The position numbers were made by a program, and so were the translations under genes. DNA of 64,000 nt. Origin: Pseudocercospora fijiensis CIRAD86. Taxonomy: Eukaryota; Ascomycota; Dothideomycetes; Mycosphaerellales; Mycosphaerellaceae. Positions 43,567-55,738 of this stretch are shown piece after piece. The notes beneath the pieces were generated by a model. It was not told the origin of the DNA and made no database searches. It saw nothing but the letters and a program-made list of their open reading frames with translations. How positions within the stretch are numbered: position 1 is the stretch's first letter; every line of letters begins with the position of its first letter. The stretch spans positions 525,844-589,843 of the forward strand of contig NW_006921532.1 of NCBI RefSeq assembly GCF_000340215.1, in the 5' to 3' direction.

Positions 43567-44870
43567 ATAGGAAACGCGGAGGTTTATTAGGAACCCGAGT
43601 AAGATAGCTAGGGGAACGCTGCCTCTACTGTACCGGAGATAACTAGGGACGAGATCTATCGTGCCTTCGAGAGTCTCTATACTAGATAGTAGACGATAGA
43701 AGCCTAGCTATAAGCTACTCGTTCCGCGCTCTAATACGCGGAAGCGTCTCGCTAGCCCGGGCCTACCGAAGCTAGTTTAGTTCGAGACTAGTCTACGAAC
43801 GAGATCCTAAAAGGACTGCTAGAAACTCTCTCGGCTTCCGGCTAAAACGTAACGGCGTCCTGCGAGTAGAAACTACTATCGTAGGATAGGAAAGCCGAGT
43901 CGTTCCGGGACTACTTACTACGACTAAGAAGTTCGTACCGAGTTCGTTCCGGGCTGAAACTAAAGCTCTCCGAAGATTACTACTAGGACACCGTATACGA
44001 TACCCTACCGGCAAAGGAACGCGCTAGGATGCGCTACTTCTAGGAAAGAGGAAGCCTTACGAAAGGAAAGGACCCCGAAGCTTTCTTCTAGCAACTTAAG
44101 GACGTCTTTACGGATAGCAACGAAGCTATAAAGGCGCTAGAGTAACTCTAAGCCCTAAGGCACTCCTAGGGACAACCTTAGTACGACTACTAGCTAGAAT
44201 TCGACGGCCTCCTACTAAGCGTAGGCGGAGACCGTTAGATAGACGATACGAAAATCGGATATTTAAAGAACACCTTCTCGAACGCAGCTAAGACCTATAC
44301 TGCCGCTATACTAAAGATTAAGGATTACTACCTCTATACGGAGGAGGTCGAGCGGATTATAACGAACCTCGAGTCGATAGATTAGTTTAAATAGGCTACG
44401 AAACGCTAGCAAGAAAGGAAGAAAGAAGTAGCGAGTCCTACGGTCGTTATTCCCCCTTATACGGCCCCCGCGACGAACCCGAAGGTCGACTCTAATAGAG
44501 ACGTAGTTATAAATCCCGCTTAAACTAACGCTTCCTATAGAAAGAACCGCGGAGCCTAATAATCGACGGTAGGGAAACCTAGGGCTAAATAGGTCGACTC
44601 TATAGAAAGAGAGAAGCGTAAGGAGAAAAGGCTCTACTTCCGCTACGGAGCGAGCGGATACCGTATTTAAGATTGCCTATACGCCCCGCCGGCTTAGCCT
44701 ACTAAGATTAGTATCGCCTCCGTATAATCTATTCTAGAGGACGTAGAAGAATAGTCGGACTTAAGCAGTTCCGACTCGGGAAAAGAGTAACTCCTACTCG
44801 TAGTTAGGAGTCGGGAGTAGATAGAGTACGGGTAAGGAAATAGGAAGAAGTTAAAAAGGATATAAACGGG
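43567..44870 (+). pseudogene. G2 gag (RIPed)
   Basis: Frame from ATA (probably RIPed ATG) at 43567. Helical capsid-like part (IYRAFESLYTR, LETLSASG, FRDYLLRLRSSYRVRSGLKL, YDTLPAKERARM, GKDPEAFF, LKDVFTDSNEAIKALE) and a C-terminal basic region with a degraded knuckle (RLYFRYGASGYRI, Cys to Tyr). It overlaps the start of the protease frame, which is in the -1 phase. Confidence 0.75.
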
Positions 44871-47800
44871 AATCTTATATATACCGATATAGTCCTCGAA
44901 AATAACGTCGGAACTTCTACTCTTATCGACGAAGGATGCTAGTATTACGCTACAATTAATATAGGCCTAGCTAAAGGCCTCGGACTTAGCTATATTAGCC
45001 GTAAGTCCCGAGAAGTAAAAGGAGCGTCGTCGGCAATATAAGACGCGAAAATTATAGGAGTCGTCGCTTTCTAGATAGAAATTAACGGATTCTAATAAAC
45101 GGTATACGCTTACGTCGTACCGGGATTAGCTTTTCCCCTTATCCTAGGGAACCTATAGAAGGCATATAATAAGGTTAGGACCGCGCCTAAGAAACGATAG
45201 TACTACTACGGGAGGGCTCGATATTAGATTAAAGAAGGGCGCTATTACCGCGAGGTCGATACGAACGGGAATATCGCTACGATTAACGCTATAAGAAGCC
45301 TACTTGCCGCGATAATTGCCGAGGATATTAAAAAGGCCCTAAAGACGAAGGAATACCCGACGATCGAGGAGCTAAAGAAGAAGCTACCCTCGGAGGTTCG
45401 CGATATAGCCGCGCTATTTTATTAGAGGGAGGCCGATAAGTTAGCGCCCTATCGTCCTAGTATCGACTATACGATAGAACTCCGGAAGAAACTAGACGGA
45501 TCCTAGCCTTAACTCCCTTAGAGTCCGCTCTATAGTATATCGAAGTAAGAACTCTTAGTCTTACGGAAGTCGCTAGACGAGCTACTAAAGAAGGGGTTTA
45601 TAAAACCGGCGAACTCCGAAGCGGCGGCGCCCGTACTGTTCGTTAAGAAGCCCGGGGGAGGACTGCGGTTCTACTACGACTATAGGGCGCTTAACGCTCT
45701 AACGAAGCAAGACAGATACCCCCTCCTACTAATCCCGGACACTATAAGGAACCTAACGGAGGCCCGGTAGCTAACTAAGGTTAACGTAGTCTCGGCCTTC
45801 TATAAGATTAGAATAGCAAAAGGATACGAGTATAAAACAGCCTTCCGGACGAGGCTAGGCTCGTTCGAGCAGCTAGTATACCCGTTTAGTTTGTCCGGAG
45901 CTCCGGCTATATTTTAACGGTATATTAACACTCTTTTATAGGAGTATCTAGACGACTTCGCGTTAGCGTATATAGACGACGTAGTTATCTACTCGAGCGG
46001 GTCGAGGGAAGACTATTTCCGTAAGGTAAGAGCGGTACTTAAGAAGCTTTAGGACGGAGGCCTTTACCTCGATATTAAAAAGAGCGAATTCGCCTAGAAA
46101 AAGATTAAGTACCTAGGATTTATCGTTTACGCTAACGGAGAAGGAGTGTTAGCCGACCCCGAAAAGGTAGAAGCCGTACGAAAATAGGTAGCACCTAAGA
46201 CCTAAAAGGAAGTTCGTCGTTTCTTAGGATTTACGAACTACTACCGTATATTCGTACCGAACTATTCTAAGATCTCCGTACTATTAACTACGCTTACTAG
46301 CAAGGGAACCCCGTTCGCCTAGGGAGAAGAATAGGATAAAGCGTTCGAGACGCTAAAGGACAAATTCTACCGCGCCCCGGTACTTACCTAGTAGGACCCG
46401 TCTCTCTCTACCTTCCTTAAGACGGATTGTAGCGGGTTCGCGATTAGGGGCGCCCTTATCTAAGAAAAGGCGGGAATCCGCCGACCGGTAGGCTTCTTTT
46501 CGAAGAAACTAAACAAGGCGGAGATTAATTACAACATCTATAATAAGGAAATGCTCGCAGTCGTATCTAGTATTAAGTTTTAGGACTCCGAGCTAAAATT
46601 ATATAGTCCCTTTACGATTTAGACGGACTACAAGAACCTAGAATACTTTATAGTAAAGCGCTAGCTATCCGAAAGACAGATCCGATAGTAGGAAGAACTA
46701 GCGAAATACTAGTTTACCCTAGTCTACCGGCTAGGAATCGAAGCTATCCTACCGGATACCTTATTAAGGAGGGAATAAGACACGTTAGGCTAAGACGACA
46801 AGCTTTCGAGGTTCCGGAGATTCTTAGAGCCGGACCTCTCTCTAAACTAGCCGGAAAACGTCTAGATTTCTAGTGCTACTATCTATAGCTTCCTACGTAT
46901 AACGAAGGCGAGCCCGTTATCCCTACTCGCGAACGAAACGGAGCCCGCGTAGCCTTCGCCGGAAAGCGCTAAACTATTCTAGGACCTAGAGATAAACGAT
47001 ATATAGAAGAGCATTATCGAGAAAGATACGGTATACTAGATAGTAGTATAGAAAATCCGTAAGGGATGCAGAACATTGCAACCGGAAATTAAAGCAAAAA
47101 TTTAGATCGGGGATTGTATAATAGACCCTAAGGGGTTCCTTCGCTACCGCGGCAAGCTCTAGGTTCTAGGAGCCCTAGCGACGACGGAAACCGAATATAA
47201 AGATATAGAGGCCGAGGAACTATAGTAGGATATGCTACGTACGAAGATTATCTAGTCGATCTACGACTCGCCGCTCTACGGCTACCCCGGCCGGGATTCT
47301 ACTACTTCTATACTAGGTCGCGACTTTTACTAGCCGCTATAGTCGAAGCAGGTGCGGCAATTCCTACGGAACTATAACTATTATAGACGTAATAAGGTAT
47401 AGAGGGAACACAAATACGGCCTCCTAAAACCCCTACCGGTACCTAACCGTTTCTTCTAGAAAATCTCGATAGACTTTATAACCGACCTACCGGAGTTAGA
47501 TAGGAACCGGTATCTATAGGTAATTAAAGACCGCCTTAGCAAATAGATCGCCCTTATCGGTACTCCCTCTATAAAAGTAGAGGAATGCGCGGTATTGTTT
47601 CTAAAATACTAGGTTAGGTATTACGGACTTCCTTATACTATTACTAGCGACAGAGGTACGAATTAGACAAGCACTTTCTAGAGGGAGATATGTCGACTAC
47701 TCGGCGTAAAGCAGAGGTTAAGCTCCGCCTACTACCTACAAACCGACGGGGGTCCGGAGCGCGTAAACTAAGATATACAAGCTTACCTACGGAACTATAT

Positions 47801-48578
47801 TAACTAGATATAGTCCGATTAGAACTAATAGCTTCCTACGGCAGAACTAGCGTTTAACGGGAGACACTAAGCGGGGTTAGGAATAAGCTCTTTCTTCGCG
47901 ACTTACGGTTACGAATCTACCTCCCCCGTTACGTTAGAAGAGGACCTAGCTATCGATAGACGGCTAACTGCCGCGAAACGGGCGGAGGAGTTCGTAAACA
48001 AGATTAAGAAGATCTTAGATCTATACTAAGTATAAATAGCGGAGGCCGTATAGAAGCAAGAGGACAGCGCGAATAAGACTAGAACTCTAGCGCCGGTATA
48101 TCGTATCGGAGACAAGGTCTAGCTCGACCTAAGGAATTACTAGACTAGTAGACTAAAGAAGAGCCTCGACTCGAAGTACGCTAAGTATACGGTAGAAGAG
48201 GTATTGTCGCCTATCTTAGTACAACTCTCGGGGATACCTAGCAATATTTACCTAGTATTCTATACCGACCTTCTAAGACTTGCGAGCCGGGACCCCCTTC
48301 TAGGGTAGGTAACCGACGACGAACAGCCGGACCCTATCTTAATCGAGACGTATAAAGAATAGCAGGTCGAAGAAATCCTATATATCCGAAAAAAGAAGCG
48401 AGGCCGAGAGCGAGAAGCACTCGTAAAATAGAACGGGTACTATAAACCTATGTAGGAACCCCTAGACTATATCGTAGATACCTCCGCGCTAGACAACTTC
48501 GAAGCGAAATATAGACAAATCGAGGAGAACGACGGGCCTCTAGGAGATTAGGAGAAGAGAGGAAAACGGAAGAAATAA
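44800..48578 (+). pseudogene. G2 pol: protease, RT, RNase H, integrase, chromodomain (RIPed)
   Basis: The frame lies -1 to gag. Protease: GTSTLIDEGC near 44910. [22 protein letters not shown] near 45630, [20 protein letters not shown], then AYIDDVVIYS (45969-45998), catalytic Asp pair intact. RNase H: FLKTDCSGFAIRGAL. Integrase: ISIDFITDLPELDR, ITSDRGTN, RLSSAYYLQTDGGPERVN. The chromodomain near the end (VEEILYIRKKKRGR, NGYYKPM then EPLDYI) should bind modified histone tails and guide insertion. TAG/TAA codons at Gln/Trp sites throughout. Confidence 0.88.
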
Positions 48579-48863
48579 CGCAGTAACCTAGAGTTTTTCC
48601 GCGGAGTAACGGGTTTATAGATTCTAGGGACTTTTACTAACTTCTAGAGTTTGGATTTTCTTACTAACTTACTAGACTTAGAATTACTAGAACACTAGAG
48701 AAGAGAAACATAATTTAGAGCCGAGAAGAATTTTATTTAGGTATTTATAAGTAAGTATCGGGTCTCTGCCCGAAATTAGAAGGTTACCTTAGGACTACAA
48801 AAAAAAAATAATAATAATACATCCGAAACTACCTAGAAACCCCTAGAAAACCTACGGAAACCT

Positions 48864-49532
48864 TTACTCCTTTAGCGGACCTAGACGATTGTTACCGAGA
48901 CGGAGGGCGGTCGGAACGCTACTAAAAAAGAAAGGTTAGCGAGAGAAAGTCGAAGGGTAGCGAGGAACTTACGTCTAAGTCTATTAAGCTACGACATTAG
49001 CGACGGTGTTCGTTACCTCCGAGGCGACAGCGCTAAAACAAACGGTTAGCGAGGGTTTTATCGTAGGAAACGGAGAATCTTACTTAGATAACAACCTCTA
49101 TAGCTAGAGAGACTTAAGGGCTTTCTAGGCCTTAAGAACCTTAAGAAGCTCGGAGTGCTTCTCGGCGATATTAGCGCGAGTCGCGCGGGTATAGCTAGCG
49201 TAGGCTACGTAGGCTATTTAAGGACTAAATAGTTAGCGAGAGATTTAATACGGGAATCGCGATAACTTATAGTAGGGCGTAGGCAATTCTCTTACAAGCG
49301 TAATTAGCGCAAGCCCTAGAGCTAGCGGGCTTAAGAAAAGTTAGCAGACCCCGCGACAAATCGGACGGGAACCTTATAGATTAGTCGGCGTAGTCTTCGC
49401 CGGAGTTATAGCAACTAATATAGTAAATTTAACGAGCTATCTAGGATAAGTTAATTTTGCGAAGGGAACCGAGGAGGAAGGGGAGGGACTTGCGGTGTTA
49501 GTAGTAGTAGTAGTAGTAGTAGGGGTATATAT
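48864..49532 (-). pseudogene. Antisense ORF in G2 between pol and 3' LTR, about 223 codons, unknown
   Basis: The minus strand from an ATA (possible RIPed ATG, 49530-49532) reads a Thr run (the AGT/TAG microsatellite), ASPSPSSSVPFAKLTYPR, LVKFTILVAITPAKTTPTN, FLSPLALGLALITLVRELP, TPYYKLSRFPY then ISR, YASYTRATRANIAEKHSELL, KVLKA, TIKPSLTVCFSAVASEVTNT, and a Pro/Ser/Arg end. It has TAG/TAA at Gln/Trp-like positions only and keeps one phase for 660 bp. The style (Thr/Ser start, helical AEKHSELLKVLKA core) is that of a real protein. Since TGA is rare everywhere in RIPed DNA, phase coherence is the main support. Confidence 0.5.
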
Positions 49533-49626
49533 AAAGAAAAGAGGAAGAAGAAGAAGAAGAGGGAAATATTAATACTCCTAGAAGGCGACGCCGAAGTAAA
49601 GGTCGCGAAAGTAAAGGAAAGCGCGA

Positions 49627-49821
49627 TTGCAAGTAAAGCGTTTAAAAGCGCAGTTACGGCGCGTTCTAGAAGGCGGTAAGCAGGTAAAAGAGCGTAGTTT
49701 AGCAGTCGCGAAGAAAGTTACAGTCGTTAAAACCCTAGTTACGGCAACCCCGACCGGAAAGCAGCGGAAACCCCGATCGCAAAGGAGGAAACTACGAGCG
49801 CGTTACTCTAGAGAAGCTTAG
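49627..49821 (+). other. Open basic frame before the G2 3' LTR
   Basis: 65 codons without a stop, Lys/Arg-rich (VKRLKAQLRRVLEGGKQVKE). It lies upstream of the antisense ORF, so it may equally be that ORF's promoter region read in the sense direction. Not convincing as a gene. Confidence 0.2.
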
Positions 49822-49887
49822 ATAGGTACAGATCTAACGGATGAAGTAATAGCGATAGAAACTACGGAGGGCTTTCTATCCCCGCTA

Positions 49888-49910
49888 AGGAAGGGAAGGA
49901 GGACGGGGGT
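49888..49910 (+). promoter_or_regulatory. G2 polypurine tract
   Basis: Purine-rich AAGGAAGGGAAGGAGGACGG just before the 3' LTR, with one C interruption. Confidence 0.75.
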
Positions 49911-49912
49911 AA

Positions 49913-50099
49913 TATAAAGGGCTACGCCCTAGGTAGAAAGCGCTAGCCTTAGGCATTCGGCCTACGCGACTCTAACCTACTGCTTAGCGCTTAGCGCACC
50001 GCACAAAACTATTCGGATTTACGTAGATAGACTTAGCTCTTTATCGAACCTATTAAGTCTTATATCTAGTATCTACGTACGCGTTGCTTACCTATAACA
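49913..50099 (+). repeat. G2 3' LTR
   Basis: 187 bp matching 43362-43548, followed by TATAG. Confidence 0.92.
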
Positions 50100-50149
50100 T
50101 ATAGATAGATAGATAGATATTTCATTTGCCTATTATAGTGCCTTTCGGC

Positions 50150-53100
50150 CTATGCAGGTCTGTTTCTATGTATTGTTTTAGGTAGGAAACTAACTTAGTT
50201 AGTAAAAACCTCCCTCCTGTCCTATTTATAAGTGTTAATCTTCCTCGTTTCCTTATTTTCCTTCCTCTAGGGTATACTAGTGTTATAGTTGTTACCCTCT
50301 AACTACCTTGCCTGCTGCCCTGCCCTTCTTTCCCCCTCTTCTTCCCTCCTTCTTATCTACTCCTTAGTTTCCCTTGCTAGTGCGAATTGTTATATAAATC
50401 CCTATTTGATAATCTACTTTACTATCCTCTTTAGGTCTTCTTTGCTCTAGATTAGCTTATCGTATTCCCTTTCTATTGCTTTTAGTCTCTAATTACTTCT
50501 ACCTTCTAACTACTAAGGGTAGACTAGTAGTATATACTTAGGGTTCTAAGATTAGTAGCTATATTAGTACGCTCTGCTTTCAATTCCTAGGACGTTTCTT
50601 CTAAACAGGTAAGACCTGAGTCTAATATATTCAGATCTGATTTGGATAGCTAGGCTTGCCTCGGCCCTATTTAGGTCCTTATAGAGCTAGTAGTTGTATT
50701 AACTAAATTTGATTAGTGCCTTTAGGGTTCCTAGTCTAACTTGTATTTTGTTCTATTCCTGCTCCTATAGGTATCTAGCAATTGACTCTACTAGGCTTTG
50801 TTTCTCTCCCTTTGGCTTGTCTTCCTTTAGCCTTATATTTAGTCCCTAAAGCTCTTTCTCTAGCATTTCTCTTATTAAGACTCTATATTGCTCTAGGTCT
50901 TTAACTTTCTAGGGAGTTATTTGTAGTCTGTCTCGCCTCCTAGTCCTAATGTACTAGGCTTTTATCTTGTCTAGTACCTTTTAGATAGTCTGTTAGACTA
51001 GGTATTCTATTGTCTTTGCCGTATATTAGTGTCTTAGTCCCTTGAAGTATTGTTTAACTAGTAGGATCCCTAATTCCATTTCTACTACCCTTATTAGTAT
51101 AGTTTTGTATGCTCCTAGGATTTTCTTTAGGCTTTAGGTTTGGGACCTGCTAACTAGTTGCTTAATCCTCTTTAGTATTTTCTCCTAGGCTGTCTATATC
51201 TATGCTCTATATAGCATTGCTAGCTTAACAATTGCTTTATATATGACTTTAGCTTTCTCGAATGTAGCCCCCTATATAGAGGCTATAAGTCTATTGATAG
51301 ATTGTATATTAGTATCTGCCCTCTGCTTTGCCTTCTTTGCTTGTAGTCCCTAATTCAGTTTTGGATCTAGCTAGATCCCTAGTACCCTAAGCTCTGCTAA
51401 TAGTTGGGTTTTAAAGCCTTAGATAGTGATTGATTGCTTTATATTATAGGTTGATTTAGCCTTGCTAAAGTAGATAAGCTAGTACTTTTCTAAGGCGAAT
51501 TTTGCTCTGTACCTCTTTACCTATTTTTTATGCTCCTAGTACTTCTCTTCTAGGATCTTACAGTTGGTTTCTATTGTCTTAGACTAGGCTAGGATGTTTG
51601 TATTATCTACAAACCCTAATACTAATGTGTTTTTTAATTCTAGGAGTAGGAGTAGGTCTACTATAAAGATAAGGAAGAGGATTGGGGAGAGTGCCAATCC
51701 TTAGGGGATTCCCTTTTCAGTTAGCATTGGGTCTAATTTGAATTTGCCTAGAATAAGCTATGTCGATCTTTCCTATAGGAAGGACTAGATGAATTAGACT
51801 ATCTAGTTTAGTGTAGCTTTCTATTTAAGTATATGTAGGAGTCTTTTACAGGAGACATTGTTAAAGGCTCCTAAGATATTAAGGGAGAGGAGGGTTACTA
51901 CCTAGTTTTAACTATAGTACTAGATATGCTTGATCTGTTCTATAATTAGTTCTATAGCTGTTAGTATTAACCTCTTCTTTCTTCCTCCTATCTAGCCTTT
52001 AGGAAGGATATTCCTTTCCTCGGCAAAGGTTGTAAGCCTTTTAGCGACAATTTTCTCTAGCACCTTGCCTATTATATTAAGTAGGGCTATTAGTCTATAG
52101 GCCTTAAGCTGTATATAGTCTTCCTTCTAGGGCTTCCTTAGCACTACTGTTAGGGACTTCCTAAATAGTCTTAGGTAGTGTCCTAGTGCTAGGCTTTGTA
52201 AAAAGATATTAGCTAGTACTAGGGCTAGCCCCTTCCTATATGCTTTTAGAAGTTTGTTATAGACCTTGTCTTCTCCTAGTGCCTTATTGCCTAGAATTTT
52301 CTTTAGGATCCTTTTAATAGTTTCGGGTTTGACCTAGGTGTCTCTTAGTATACCTAGCAGTAGAGTCTCTTGTTCTTCCTCCTTTATATCTAATAGGTCT
52401 GCTTATACTTTTCTATAAAAGAAGTGTTAGCCTAGGGCTCTTGCTTTCCCTTCTATTATAGTCTGCATTTGTCCTTGTTAGTCTATAATATCTAGGAATT
52501 GTAGTAGTATATTCTTTTCCTGTTTAGGCCTCCTTGCCTATTTAGCTATCCTCTATATCTCCTCTAGTTTCTTTGTAATTATTCCTATTATAGATCTCTA
52601 TTCTTGTATCTTGTCTTTCTTAATCTAGATCTTCTTTTCCTAGTAGGCTTTGTTATAGTTGTCCTATGCTTCCTAGGTATAGGTTTGTGTCTACTGCCTC
52701 CTAGCCTTCCTTGCTACTTTAACCTTCCTTATACACTTACTAGTCTAGTATAGTTGCTAGTATAGTGAATGTTTCTTTACTAGGGTATGCTTTCTAGCCA
52801 CCTGTTTTAGGATTCCTATTAGTTCTTCTACTGCCTTGTTAATGTCCTCTAGCCTTAGTAGGTACTTTATTAAGAGTTCCTCTAGTTTTAGGTCCCTTTC
52901 TAGTTCCTCCCTAATTCTGCCCTATTTAGTACCTTTCTAGTTAAGCTTCTCCTCTAGTTCCCTTTCCTAATTAGCTTAGACATTTAGCTTAATCTGTACC
53001 GGGAAGTAGTCTAATAATTCTTCTAGTTCCTAGTTGACCCTGCATCTTGTAATCCTATTCCTAATCTAATATAATACAAAGTATAGGTCTAGTGTGCTAC

Positions 53101-53700
53101 TACTTCCTCTTGCCTCCTAAGTAATTAGTCCCTTTAGGGTAACAATTTCTATTCCTTCCCTCTCTAATATGTTAATCAGTCTTCCTACTAGGAAGTAGTA
53201 AGCTAGGGTAAAGTCTAAGCCTTAGAGGGGGTAGTAGAGGTTGAAATCCCTAAATAGGATTTAGTAGGTGTTCCCCTAGATAACTCTAGGTAGTCTTTCT
53301 AGGGTTTTTAGTTAGGTACTACTTCTTAAGTCTAGTAGTAGGTTGTATATATAGTAGACTTAGAGTATACCTTAGGATGTCTCTACTTAAACTAATATTA
53401 GGTCCCTATCCTCCTATAGTATAGCCTGCTAGGTTTCTATATCTATCTCCTTGCTAATATAGATATATATCCTTAGGGCTCCCTAGTTATAGATAATTAG
53501 GTAGTATCTTAGGTCTTTAACTGTTGCTAGTCTCTTTATATATAGGTTGAGCTAGGGCTCTTAGATTGCAATAATGTAATATTCTTTTAGGTTTAGTGCT
53601 TGAAGGAAGCTCCTCTATACCTTATCTTTACTCTTATTAATATTGTACTGTATAATGTTTAGTGATGTTGTAATGTTTATTAGGTTTCATCTATATTATT
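50150..53700 (-). pseudogene. LINE ORF2: endonuclease and reverse transcriptase (RIPed)
   Basis: Starts near 53690 with an AP-endonuclease (SLNIIQYNINKSKDKV, then IIAI-stop-EP-stop-LN for the usual QEPW; RDFNLYYPL for GDFN, Gly to Arg by TpG to TpA). The RT core near 51590-51780 reads LTEKGIP-stop-GLALSPILF, then LGFVDNTNILA, where the second Asp of FVDD is Asn (51602-51604). C-terminal limits are uncertain; the frame fades by about 50150. TAG/TAA at Gln/Trp sites throughout. Confidence 0.82.
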
Positions 53701-53749
53701 TCCCTATAAGTTTTCCTTTAGTCTTCCCTCACTTTAGACTAATATTTAA

Positions 53750-54985
53750 CTAAGCTTTGTCTGCCCTACTTCCTTTCCTACAATGTTAAGGTATCTTAGT
53801 CTCCCTAGTTGCTAGTAACTCTCTTATGCTAGTGAGGCCCTAAATGTGAACCTATTATCTTACCTAGACCTCTTTTGTAGCACTTAGCTAGGTTGCTTCT
53901 ATACCTAGCTGCCCTAGCTTGTTGTATATCTTTTTAGTGTATTAATTCTAGCTTCCTTTGCCTTCCTAGCTGCCTATATTCTTACCGGGTATTCCTTCGC
54001 CTAAGAGGGGTGTCTTTTAGTACAGTATATATATCTTGCTTCTCCTTTGTATGCTTTGCATTCTTTAACCTAGTGATCCCCTATATAATAGGAGCAAGTG
54101 TTAGTTGTCTTTATACACTTAGCTACTAAGTGTCTATAGTATTGACATTTAAAGTACTACATTATCCTATAGTTGCTTCTATGTATCTCTGTTTCTAATC
54201 TTTTAAAGTCCTAGAACAACCCCTAGTCTAGTACTATATTAGCTTATTCTGCACTCCCTATCTAGATAATTAGGGAAGACTGCTTCTTAGTCTCTTCGAT
54301 TTTCCTTTTAATCTATGCCACTTTTGTAATCTTTAGGCCTAGGCATATAGCTTAGTTTTGTCTCTATAGGCTCTTAACATCCCGTTCTTCCTTAAAGCTT
54401 CTTGTTATACTATAGGCTATAATTATGAACTACTATTAGGAGACCTTTGCTATTTTCCCTATCTTAGTTGTCTATTCTTTTTGTGTTTCTAGCTTCTTTT
54501 TGTCCTACTCTTATACTATAAATAGCTTGATTACCCCTTTACCTTCGTTCCTAGCCCTAATTACCTCTTTAACTGCAATTCTTTCTATAATCTCTTTCCC
54601 TATAAGTCCTTAGATTTCCTTTTGCTCCTATAGGTCCGTAATATAGACTCTAACTACTATCCTCGGGGGTTTTAGCGCCTCCTAACTAGCTACTACTGCC
54701 TAGGTGCGGTAGTTTAGGCTTATCTCCTATTGTTTCTTCGTAATCTTTGCTACGACTATATTAGCTACCTTTGTAATTACGTAGCTTGCCTAGTTGTAGA
54801 TTGCTTTTAGTCCTCTAAGGAGTTCTAAGATTATTATCCTATATGCCCTCTTAGGGGTTCTTCTATCTTCCGCCTTTAGCACCTCCTCTGCCCTAGTATA
54901 TAGTGCTTTCTATTCGTCCTCCCTTCCTTCTTAACTGTCTTCCCTTCGTCTCTGATTGTTCGCTACTATTTCTCCTACCTGTAAT
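53750..54985 (-). pseudogene. LINE ORF1: gag-like protein with CCHC knuckles (RIPed)
   Basis: The minus strand reads a charged N-terminal region (TRAEEVLKAEDRRTPKRAYR-like, then LQEQKEIQGLIGKEIIERIA) followed by three Cys/His motifs at about 54000-54180: CQYYRHLVAKC, CSYYIGDH-stop-VKEC and CTKRHPS. These bind nucleic acid in Tad-like ORF1 proteins. One Cys in each of the first two motifs has become Tyr, as expected from RIP. Confidence 0.75.
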
Positions 54986-55738
54986 ATATAGACCTCGTAA
55001 AGGTATATAAGATATTCGGTTTATTCCTTTAATATACTATAGAATAGGTTAATATAGTATTATATATAAAAGCGTAGTTTTAGGCCTCTAGGTACCGATA
55101 TTAATCGAATCTCCGATTAAAATATATCCGGTATTCGTAGGTCTACCTTATATACTCGGTAGTTCGCTAGATAAGCAAACGCTTACTAATTCGTTAGATA
55201 AAGTCGTACTAAGACAAACTCTCTATTATTATATACTAATTTCGACTACCGCCGGCGTAGTATTAAGGAGATCTTATCGCCTTAAACTCGATCGGCTTCC
55301 GCTCGGCTTCGCTCGGCTTCGCTCGGAGTTAGTAAAGCCGTATCTATAAGGGAATACCCTTCTATACCGCCGAGACCCTTACTAGGTACCTATAAGGCAC
55401 CCTAGAGGTGCCTCGCCGGTAACCCCGAGTTACCTAACTCTTAGTACTATAGGATAAGGCGCCTATTCCTACCTCGAGAATCGCTCGTTCCTTAGGCGAT
55501 ATCGTTAAATACTAAGACTACTGTTTACTCGTATTAATACTCCCTATATACTACTTCCTTATAGAATATTGCCTCCGAATCCTCCTTAGGAGTATAGCCG
55601 TACTAAGTACGACCTCTAAGTAGTAGTACCTACGTCGTCGGTACCTACTAGGCCCCTTTAAAGTGCCTCTAAGCTACCCGAAAGCACCTCTAACTAGCGT
55701 ACCTACTCCTAACGTAGTACTACCTACTTATTAGTACT
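54986..55738. other. Leader or LTR region of G3
   Basis: About 750 bp between LINE and G3 gag. It contains a tandem of CGGCTTCGCT-like units (about 55291-55326) and several AGGTRCCT motifs (55385, 55405, 55640). A 5' LTR should be here, but no matching copy was found after G3, so the borders are unknown. Confidence 0.45.
55291..55326. repeat. Short tandem repeat, three GCTCGGCTTC units
   Basis: Three adjacent 10-11-bp units rich in CpG, upstream of G3 gag. Confidence 0.8.

Larger units (their letters stand above)
43362..50099 (+). mobile_element. G2: complete chromodomain Gypsy retrotransposon (chromovirus), 6.7 kb
   Basis: 187-bp LTRs at both ends (TGTAA...TAACA), target duplication TATAG, gag and pol in frames related by -1, integrase followed by a chromodomain, then 1.3 kb holding an antisense ORF, and a polypurine tract. 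Strongly RIPed. It separates Tc1/mariner transposase 2 from the LINE. Confidence 0.9.
50100..54985 (-). mobile_element. LINE retrotransposon (Tad-like), minus strand (RIPed)
   Basis: A non-LTR element with ORF1 (three CCHC knuckles) and ORF2 (AP-type endonuclease, RT). On the plus strand its 3' end shows (ATAG)n at 50100-50118, a short tandem tail in place of poly-A. Its base use differs from its neighbours: more T-rich and lower in CpG. The 5' end near 54985 is not sharply defined. Confidence 0.85.

Noticed and set aside
43793..44014. Minus-strand frame of 73 codons inside G2 gag
   Set aside because: Shadow of the gag frame on the plus strand.
49498..49523. (TAG)n and other trinucleotide runs (also 7278-7297, 19370-19388) as a CRISPR-like or regulatory array
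   Set aside because: Simple microsatellites without spacers; in G2 they code a Thr run in the antisense ORF.
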